Positions 7,264 through 11,780 of a stretch of DNA of 11,780 nt are shown piece by piece. A program made the translations under genes and the position numbers. The first letter of the stretch is position 1. Every line of letters begins with the position of its first letter. Origin of the DNA: an uncultured Methylobacillus sp. (GTDB taxonomy: Bacteria; Pseudomonadota; Gammaproteobacteria; Burkholderiales; Methylophilaceae); assembly GCA_946481235.1 (NCBI GenBank), contig CAMLME010000049.1, positions 1-11,780 of the forward strand. Reading direction: 5' to 3'. Below the pieces are notes generated by a model that was not told where the DNA came from, ran no database searches, and saw only the letters and a list, made by a program, of their open reading frames with translations.

Positions 7264-7880
7264 CGCACCACTCCCAGATGCCGCATCGAGCGGTCATGCC
7301 AGCCGGACAGCAACAATAGCGCAGCCAGCGCGCCCAGCAGCGCCAAAAACATATCCCATTGCGTATCCCATACGTCGCCCTGCGTGGCGAGAAAAGCCAC
7401 TGCATCGCTGCCGGAAGCGACGGCCACCCACCACTCCAGCATTTCGTAGAGCGCGCTGATCGCCAGCGCAACGCAGAGCACCAGAAAGAACAACCATTTG
7501 CCTGGCCGGAGCGGCGAGGTGCGCAGCAGGATTTCACGCGCGACGATGGCCGGGATAAACCCTTGCGCGACGTGACCGAGCCGGTCGTAATAATTGCGAT
7601 CCCAGCCGTTGACATCGCGCAGCCAGCTGAAGAGCGGCATTTCGGCATAGGTGTAGTGGCCGCCAATCAGCAGGATGATCGCGTGCACCAGCATCAGCCC
7701 GTAAGCCAGGCGCGAGAACGGAAAGCGCTTGTACGTGAGCAGCAGTATCGGTAACGCGAGCATCACCGGAAATACTTCGAGATACCAGGTAAAGCGGTCA
7801 TGCGGATGGATGGCGGACCATACGGACACTGCCCCGAGCATCGTCAGCAATACCGCGTAGTAGCGGCGATCCGTGGTCAT
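7260..7880 (-). CDS. DUF2238 inner-membrane protein, YjdF-like
   Basis: This 206-residue multi-pass membrane protein belongs to DUF2238, the family of E. coli YjdF, whose function is unknown to me. Hydrophobic segments lie at about 8-24, 34-50, 58-74, 105-118, 127-147 and 177-193. Conserved polar motifs flank them: [10 protein letters not shown] (73-82), [13 protein letters not shown] (96-108), ALYEMLEWW (143-151) and [11 protein letters not shown] (167-177). The repeated His, Asp and Glu in or next to membrane segments could bind a metal or carry protons, but that is speculation. ATG 7880 overlaps the dehydrogenase stop as ATGA, and GGAGGA (7887-7892) lies 6 nt before it. The 3' end overlaps the VIT1 gene by 4 bp, so it is probably made together with that transporter. 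Confidence 0.9.
   Translation of the reverse strand: MTTDRRYYAVLLTMLGAVSVWSAIHPHDRFTWYLEVFPVMLALPILLLTYKRFPFSRLAYGLMLVHAIILLIGGHYTYAEMPLFSWLRDVNGWDRNYYDRLGHVAQGFIPAIVAREILLRTSPLRPGKWLFFLVLCVALAISALYEMLEWWVAVASGSDAVAFLATQGDVWDTQWDMFLALLGALAALLLLSGWHDRSMRHLGVVR
7271..7275 (-). promoter_or_regulatory. Ribosome binding site supporting the TTG start of the VIT1 gene
   Basis: GGGAG on the minus strand is 7 nt upstream of TTG 7263. No ATG or GTG in the same frame lies near, and the next internal Met (M78) is inside a membrane helix. TTG initiation is therefore the best reading. Confidence 0.55.
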
Positions 7881-9067
7881 AGCCGTTCCTCCAGAATTTC
7901 TGCGACCTCAGCGTCGGTCAGCACGATGGGGTTGGTTTTCATGCTGCTGCCCCGACAATTGGCGACCACGCGCGGAATGTCTTCCCTGCGCATGCCGTAC
8001 TCGCCGAGGCGCGGCAACTGCAAATGCTTCGTCCAGTCCGCGAGGGTTTCCAGCAGCGCAGCATGTGCCGCTTCTTCACCCAGATCCGGTTTGTTCGTTA
8101 GCAGCCGGCCCAGCTCGGCATATTTGCTTAATGTCGGACTCTCGAGAGCGCGATCGCGCAAGCAGCGAATGTTGCTGGCGCTGCACGCCGCCACCAGCGT
8201 ACCGCATGCCACGCCGTGCGGGATGGGAAAGAACGCACCCAGCGGGGCCGCCAGCCCATGTACCGAGCCCAGCCCGACCTGGGCCAAGGTGATGCCCGAC
8301 AACAGTGATGCGTAGGCCATGCCGCTACGATGCGCGGCAAGGTCGCCGGTCCCCGCATGCCATGGCAATAGGCTGTCGCGCGCCGCGCGAATGCCGGACA
8401 AGGCCAGGGCGTCGGTAAAGGGGTTGGATTTGAGCGAAACGTAGGATTCCAGAAGCTGGGTCAACGCATCCATGCCATCGGCCGCGATCAGCGCGGGTGG
8501 GCACGTCGCGAGCAACTCCGGATCGACCACCGCATATTTCGCCACTAACGAATCATGCCGAAAGGACTTCTTGAAACCCTGCTCGCCCTGCACCGACAGC
8601 ACGGCGTTCTTGGTCGCCTCGGAGCCCGTGCCGGCGGTAGTCGGCACGGCGATGAAGGGCACGGCCGGGCCTTGATACGGCAACTCCGGTCCGACGCCTT
8701 CCAGATAATCCATCACGCTATTGGGAACGCGCAGCAGTCCGGCGATGGCCTTGGCGGCATCCAGCACACTGCCGCCGCCGATGCCGATGACCACATCGAT
8801 ATGCAGCGCCTTGAACTGGCTCGCCAACCCGTCCGCCAGCTGCGGAGAGGGCTCGCCGCTGACGCTGACGTGCTCATGGGTAACCCCTGCCGTCTGCAAA
8901 CCTTCCAGCAATTCAGGCCATGCCATCGAGTTACGGAAAGAAGCGCTGCCCGTCACCAGCAAGACGTGCCGGCCGAATTCGAGCGTCAGTTCGGGTAAGC
9001 GGCGGCGCATACCGTCGCCAAAAACGATGCGCGGCAGATTCGAAATCGCGAATGCCGGGATATTCAT
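7877..9067 (-). CDS. Iron-type (group III) alcohol dehydrogenase with altered metal ligands
   Basis: This 396-residue cytoplasmic protein has the Fe-ADH/dehydroquinate-synthase-like fold, in which NAD(P)(H)-linked enzymes interconvert alcohols and aldehydes or ketones. GIGGGSVLDAAKAIA (95-109) is the nucleotide-binding turn, and PTTAGTGSEAT (142-152) is the second signature. Compared with FucO, the metal site keeps D200, H270 and H284, but the second ligand His is Q204 (in DALTQLLE). The nearby His of HGMAHPLG is A274 (HGLAAPLG). I recall DALTQ and HGxAxPxG as the pattern of a distinct subgroup, so this is probably a stable variant and not decay. Substrate is unknown. The ATGA overlaps at both ends place it in the yjbQ operon, directly after the LsrG-like gene; GGAGA (9075-9079) is its ribosome site, 7 nt upstream. 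Confidence 0.93.
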   Translation of the reverse strand: MNIPAFAISNLPRIVFGDGMRRRLPELTLEFGRHVLLVTGSASFRNSMAWPELLEGLQTAGVTHEHVSVSGEPSPQLADGLASQFKALHIDVVIGIGGGSVLDAAKAIAGLLRVPNSVMDYLEGVGPELPYQGPAVPFIAVPTTAGTGSEATKNAVLSVQGEQGFKKSFRHDSLVAKYAVVDPELLATCPPALIAADGMDALTQLLESYVSLKSNPFTDALALSGIRAARDSLLPWHAGTGDLAAHRSGMAYASLLSGITLAQVGLGSVHGLAAPLGAFFPIPHGVACGTLVAACSASNIRCLRDRALESPTLSKYAELGRLLTNKPDLGEEAAHAALLETLADWTKHLQLPRLGEYGMRREDIPRVVANCRGSSMKTNPIVLTDAEVAEILEERL

Positions 9068-9366
9068 GCTGCATTCTCCGGATACAGCCCGCGATAGCGT
9101 ACCCCTTCACGCGGCCCCGCCATCCACTCGGCAACGGTATCGCGCCACTTCAGGTAATGCGCGGTCTGTTTGTGCCGGGTGGCATCGTCTTCGCTGGCAT
9201 AGGCTTCGTACAGCACGAAACGCGTCGCATCGTCCGGCGACTGCAGCACATCGAAACGCCGGTTTCCGGATTCCAGCACCGAATGACGATGGTTTTCGTG
9301 CGTGGCCCGGATGAAATCGTTCACATGCTCCGGCTTGACGTGGACATGCACCAGCGTGACATGCAT
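9064..9366 (-). CDS. LsrG-like ABM-fold protein (putative isomerase or quinol monooxygenase)
   Basis: This is a 100-residue dimeric ferredoxin-like-fold protein of the antibiotic biosynthesis monooxygenase (ABM) family. It resembles E. coli LsrG across its length: the same MHVTLV start, RFDVLQ (37-42), a TRF/YEAY strand (about 48-55), HK followed by HY, and a C-terminal GPR. LsrG isomerises the phosphorylated AI-2 breakdown product, while other family members oxidise quinols. No other lsr gene (kinase, thiolase, transporter, LsrR) is seen in this window, so the substrate may differ. The open frame extends to 9486, but that part lies inside yjbQ. ATG 9366 has AGGAGA at 9373-9378, 6 nt upstream, and gives the family's usual N-terminus. 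It begins 2 bp after yjbQ and overlaps the dehydrogenase gene by ATGA. Confidence 0.9.
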   Translation of the reverse strand: MHVTLVHVHVKPEHVNDFIRATHENHRHSVLESGNRRFDVLQSPDDATRFVLYEAYASEDDATRHKQTAHYLKWRDTVAEWMAGPREGVRYRGLYPENAA

Positions 9367-9368
9367 AG

Positions 9369-9788
9369 CTATTCTCCTATCAGATGCAGCACCACGCGCC
9401 GGGTGGCGGATTCGTGGCGATGCTCGTAAAGAAAGATACCCTGCCATGTGCCGAGCGCCGCCTTGCCACCGATCAGCGGTATGCACAGATGTGTTTGCGT
9501 CAGCGCCGTACGCACGTGCGCCGGCATATCGTCTGGCCCTTCGGCAGTGTGGACGAACAAGGGGTCGCCGTCCGGCACCAGACGGGAAAAGAAACGTTCG
9601 AGATCGGCGATCACGTCGGGATCATAATTCTCGTTGATCAGCAGGCTGGCGGAAGTGTGCTGGATGTAGAGCGTGAGCATGCCAGTGGTCATGCCGCTCT
9701 GCCGCGCCCAGGCCGTCACCTCGTTGGTGATATCGTAAATGCGGCGACCGTGGGTTTTGACGGAAAGTTGATGAGTAAGTTGGCGCAT
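9369..9788 (-). CDS. yjbQ: YjbQ family protein (UPF0047)
   Basis: This 139-residue protein matches the UPF0047/YjbQ family, small trimeric metal-binding proteins. E. coli YjbQ has a weak thiamine-phosphate-synthase activity in vitro, and the true role is unclear. HTSASLLINENYDPDV (44-59), EGPDDMPAHVRTAL (83-96) and GGKAALGTWQGIFLYEHR (107-124) are the family signatures and carry the conserved histidines H44, H91 and H123. The frame could begin at TTG 9794, two codons earlier, but ATG 9788 gives a standard N-terminus; neither has a clear Shine-Dalgarno sequence. It is the first gene of a minus-strand operon of five, with a TATAAT box about 30 nt upstream. Confidence 0.93.
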   Translation of the reverse strand: MRQLTHQLSVKTHGRRIYDITNEVTAWARQSGMTTGMLTLYIQHTSASLLINENYDPDVIADLERFFSRLVPDGDPLFVHTAEGPDDMPAHVRTALTQTHLCIPLIGGKAALGTWQGIFLYEHRHESATRRVVLHLIGE

Positions 9789-9948
9789 GCGCAAAGACTT
9801 CGGTCAGGGAGACATGAAATTATATCCCCCAGCGGAGGGCGTGCGATCCTGAAACGTTCGGCCATGACTCGCAGAGCGCCCCGGATCGCGAGCAGGAGAT
9901 GGCGCGGCAATGAGGACGTGCAACCAACCGACTTAAGTGTCGATACTG
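9789..9948. promoter_or_regulatory. Intergenic region between tpm and yjbQ
   Basis: This 160-bp gap separates the tpm stop from the yjbQ start on the same strand. It contains the candidate yjbQ -10 box. A short palindrome, ACTTAAGT at 9931-9938, lies close to the tpm stop but has no T-tract, so no intrinsic terminator can be claimed. No open frame here looks like a gene. Confidence 0.4.
9819..9824 (-). promoter_or_regulatory. Candidate -10 box for the yjbQ operon
   Basis: A perfect TATAAT on the minus strand ends 30 nt before ATG 9788, giving a leader of about 20-25 nt. The surroundings are GC-rich, so the hexamer stands out. No convincing -35 box lies 16-18 bp further upstream; an activator or another sigma context is possible. 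Confidence 0.45.
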
Positions 9949-10620
9949 TCAGTCCGATGCTCCATCACGCACCCGTAATGCATAAACAGCTTCTTTCAGC
10001 CGCGTCACGCCCTTATCGCGAAAGCGCGGCTCCTGCGCCAGGATATCCGCTTCCAGCAACAGCGCCATATCGCATTGCGCACCAAACAACGCTGCGATCT
10101 CCGCCGCATCGACATTGAACGGCGGGCCCGGCATTTCATGCTGCGGGTATTCGAAGGCGACAAGAAGCGTTTTGGCGCCCAACGGAAGCAGCTGGAGGAG
10201 ATGGCGGGCATAGCCTGTGCGCATTTCAGGCGGAAATGCGACCAGCGCGGCACGATCATAAATTGCGGATACTCCGGCCAAATGCGACGCAGTCAGATCG
10301 AAAAAATCCCCGCAATAAAGACGGATGCCATCGCACTCATATAGCTGGAATGTATCAACGATGGAGACGGATGGCGTCAGACGGTTTTCTTCAAAAAACT
10401 CCCGAACCGCGATAGGACTGACCTCCACACCAACAACCTCATGCCCTTGCATACGCAGCCAGAGTAAATCGTTGCTTTTTCCGCACAATGGGACGAAAAC
10501 CCGGCTACCGCGAACAATGCCCAAAGTGGGCCAGAACTGGGTAAGGTAGGGATGGACCTCATTGCGATGGAAACCGATTTGCCGGTTCTGCCAGCGCTCG
10601 TGCCAGAAATCAGGATTCAT
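9949..10620 (-). CDS. tpm: Thiopurine S-methyltransferase (TPMT family)
   Basis: This 223-residue cytoplasmic SAM-dependent methyltransferase is close in length to bacterial TPMTs (about 218). The N-terminal FWHERW and QIGFHRNEVHPYL are typical. The SAM site VFVPLCGKSNDLLWL (41-55) is followed by HEVVGVEVSPIAVREFF (60-76) and then YDRAALVAFPPEMR (121-134), all TPMT signatures. Bacterial members methylate thiopurines and also selenium or tellurium oxyanion derivatives, giving volatile methyl compounds. The natural substrate here is unknown. It begins 37 bp after the transglycosylase stop with no terminator between, so the two may be co-transcribed. No clear ribosome site precedes ATG 10620. 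Confidence 0.96.
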   Translation of the reverse strand: MNPDFWHERWQNRQIGFHRNEVHPYLTQFWPTLGIVRGSRVFVPLCGKSNDLLWLRMQGHEVVGVEVSPIAVREFFEENRLTPSVSIVDTFQLYECDGIRLYCGDFFDLTASHLAGVSAIYDRAALVAFPPEMRTGYARHLLQLLPLGAKTLLVAFEYPQHEMPGPPFNVDAAEIAALFGAQCDMALLLEADILAQEPRFRDKGVTRLKEAVYALRVRDGASD

Positions 10621-10657
10621 CTAGGAACGGTCAGAAAAGCACAAGAGTGGTGACCCG

Positions 10658-11626
10658 TTAGCCCTTCTTGGTCACGACAGGCGACGGCATCACCAGATTT
10701 TCTTCATAGGGATGAGATGCCCGCTGATAGAACTCCATCACGCGTTTCACGTAGTTGCGCGTTTCCGGATAGGGCGGTATTCCCTTGTAGCGATCCACCG
10801 CACGCTCACCAGCGTTGTAGGCCGCAGCCACCAGCTGGACATCGCCCTTGAAATAAGAAAGCAGCCAACGCAGGTACTTGAGACCGCCCTTGATGTTCTG
10901 CGTAGCGTCGAAGGCGTTCTTGACGTTGAAACGCTCGGCAGTGGCGGGAATCAATTGCATCAGGCCCATCGCATCCTTGTTGGATAGTGCCGCCGGACTG
11001 AAATTGGATTCAACCGCAATGACGGAAAGCGCGAAGTTAGGGTCTATGCCGTACCAGTCGGCCAGCGAGCGGACCATGTCGACCACCCAGCGGCGACTCT
11101 TGGGCAGGGTTTCGACGTAGCGTTCGATGCGGGTGACTTCTGGTTCGAGTGCGGATTTGATGAATGGCTGCGGCGGTAACTTCTCGGGCGCAACTTCCGC
11201 CAGCACGCACGGCGGCAATTTCTCCGCCTGCTGCAGATTGATGGTTTCCAGCATGTTCTGCGCCTGGAAATGACCTTGGAGCGCCGCCACATGGAACAGC
11301 GCCGCCGCCTGCTCGCGGTTTTCAGGAACCCCTTTACCGAAGGCGTACTGCATGCCGAGACGGTACTGTGCCTCGGCGCTACCCAGCCTGGAAGCGGTGC
11401 AATACAGTTTGGCCGCGCTCCAGCCCTTTTCCGAATCGTCCAGCTCGCCCGCCAGCGTATCGGCTTGCGTCAACAGTTCCCGCACCTTCGGCGACTCTTC
11501 GGAGTAATCCGTCTGCGCAGGTGCGGCAATTGCCGTGGCCCCGCTCAGGAGGAGCCACGAAATAACTGCTATTGCCTGTTTTATTGGGAGCTTATTCATT
11601 GCTTCGGCATGCAAGGAGAAGGTCAT
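10658..11626 (-). CDS. Lytic transglycosylase with Sel1-like repeats and SLT domain
   Basis: This exported murein-cleaving enzyme cuts MurNAc-GlcNAc bonds with formation of 1,6-anhydroMurNAc. The chosen product is 322 residues. After a signal segment (about 14-38, ending near AAPAQ), Sel1/TPR-like helices span about 68-130 (AEAQYRLGMQYAFGKGV is typical). A linker leads to the SLT domain at about 188-305. Catalytic E206 sits in SVIAVESNFSP, followed by AMGLMQLIPATAERF and AAYNAGERAVDRYKGIPPY, the standard family-1 motifs. ATG 11626 is used because GGGAG (11634-11638) lies 7 nt before it. A TTG at 11656 is too far upstream. ATG 11599 would give a neater signal peptide but has a poor ribosome site. 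It is followed by tpm. Confidence 0.94.
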   Translation of the reverse strand: MTFSLHAEAMNKLPIKQAIAVISWLLLSGATAIAAPAQTDYSEESPKVRELLTQADTLAGELDDSEKGWSAAKLYCTASRLGSAEAQYRLGMQYAFGKGVPENREQAAALFHVAALQGHFQAQNMLETINLQQAEKLPPCVLAEVAPEKLPPQPFIKSALEPEVTRIERYVETLPKSRRWVVDMVRSLADWYGIDPNFALSVIAVESNFSPAALSNKDAMGLMQLIPATAERFNVKNAFDATQNIKGGLKYLRWLLSYFKGDVQLVAAAYNAGERAVDRYKGIPPYPETRNYVKRVMEFYQRASHPYEENLVMPSPVVTKKG

Positions 11627-11633
11627 CAGTATA

Positions 11634-11638
11634 CTCCC
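11634..11638 (-). promoter_or_regulatory. Ribosome binding site that fixes the transglycosylase start
   Basis: GGGAG on the minus strand is 7 nt before ATG 11626. The alternative ATG 11599 is preceded only by a weak GAAG at too short a distance. Confidence 0.55.
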
Positions 11639-11655
11639 GCCCTTTATACAAAACA

Positions 11656-11681
11656 AAACAATAGGCTAGTTTTTATTGTTT
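11656..11681. repeat. AT-rich inverted repeat, possible weak terminator
   Basis: AAACAATA (11656-11663) and TATTGTTT (11674-11681) form an 8-bp stem with a 10-nt loop. Read on the minus strand, the second arm runs into a T-rich stretch (TTTTGTTTTG). It sits between the possible gene end at 11713 and the transglycosylase start, so it could end the upstream transcript. The AT-only stem core makes it weak. Confidence 0.35.
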
Positions 11682-11712
11682 CCCATCAAACAGATACCGT
11701 TGGATGACCGCG

Positions 11713-11780
11713 CTAGGGAAGTACGTCATCGATCGTCAGCTTCACGGGGGTAGTGGCCCCCACCTCAACCGCATCGACCC
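11713..11780 (-). CDS. Possible C-terminal end of an unidentified protein
   Basis: A minus-strand frame entering from the window edge gives 21 residues ending in KLTIDDVLP, then TAG at 11713-11715. The composition looks protein-like, and it is followed by an AT-rich gap before the next gene on the same strand. It is too short to assign a family. It may also be chance reading of non-coding or other-strand DNA. Confidence 0.3.
   Translation of the reverse strand, partial: VDAVEVGATTPVKLTIDDVLP

Noticed and set aside
6613..7449. Plus-strand open frame of 278 codons
   Set aside because: It is antisense to the VIT1 and DUF2238 genes, which have clear motifs, ribosome sites and coupled overlaps.
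9367..9486. N-terminal extension of the LsrG-like gene up to 9486
   Set aside because: It lies wholly within yjbQ in another frame, and ATG 9366 has a strong ribosome site and the family's usual N-terminus.
9926..9945. Palindrome near the tpm stop as a terminator
   Set aside because: The stem is short and AT-rich at its centre, and no T-tract follows on the minus strand.
9384..10118. Plus-strand open frame of 244 codons across the tpm-yjbQ gap
   Set aside because: It is antisense to two well-supported genes and to a promoter-like gap, with no domain seen.
11627..11656. TTG start at 11656 for the transglycosylase
   Set aside because: It would add ten residues before a well-placed ATG and would use the GGGAG ribosome site as coding sequence.
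1..11780. tRNA, rRNA, riboswitch, CRISPR array, IS element or phage gene
   Set aside because: No spaced direct repeats, transposase or integrase motifs, or recognisable structured RNA were seen; nearly all of the window is accounted for by housekeeping-like genes.

Overview
The window is a dense stretch of an ordinary bacterial chromosome. It is Gram-negative: there is an RND pump with a periplasmic adaptor, EnvC, and a periplasmic lytic transglycosylase. It looks proteobacterial, most likely betaproteobacterial; this placement is inferred from gene content, moderately high GC and the family resemblances, not from a marker gene. No tRNA, rRNA, CRISPR array, IS element or phage gene was found, and no stretch over 300 bases lacks a gene.

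Region 1 (1-3585, minus strand) is a three-gene efflux unit. It runs from a small ArsR-family repressor (3265-3585) to a periplasmic adaptor (2149-3171) and an RND permease that starts at 2156 and leaves the window at base 1 (718 codons seen). The repressor has two cysteines, C36 and C102, with the context and spacing of the persulfide/thiol sensors SqrR and BigR. The 93-bp gap between repressor and adaptor holds a perfect 16-bp palindrome over a likely -10 box. This is the best candidate for a specific regulatory story here: a thiol or reactive-sulfur-responsive RND pump.

Region 2 (3732-6510, plus strand) is divergent from it. It holds gpmI (cofactor-independent phosphoglycerate mutase) overlapping envC (a degenerate-LytM activator of cell-wall amidases) by 29 bp.

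Region 3 (6511-9788, minus strand) is a compact five-gene operon: yjbQ, an LsrG-like ABM-fold protein, an iron-type alcohol dehydrogenase with altered metal ligands, a DUF2238/YjdF-like membrane protein, and a VIT1/CCC1-type Fe/Mn transporter. Neighbours are 2 bp apart or overlap by 4 bp. A TATAAT box lies upstream of yjbQ. The joint role of these genes is not known to me. The last gene ends flush against envC, with convergent stop codons and no bases between them.

Region 4 (9949-11626, minus strand) is a Sel1-repeat/SLT lytic transglycosylase followed after 31-37 bp by tpm (thiopurine-type S-methyltransferase). A possible C-terminal end of a further minus-strand gene occupies the last 68 bases.

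Several starts were moved from the longest open frame to an internal ATG because a Shine-Dalgarno sequence fits there (adaptor, transglycosylase) or because the shorter form matches the family (yjbQ, LsrG-like). The VIT1 gene appears to start with TTG.
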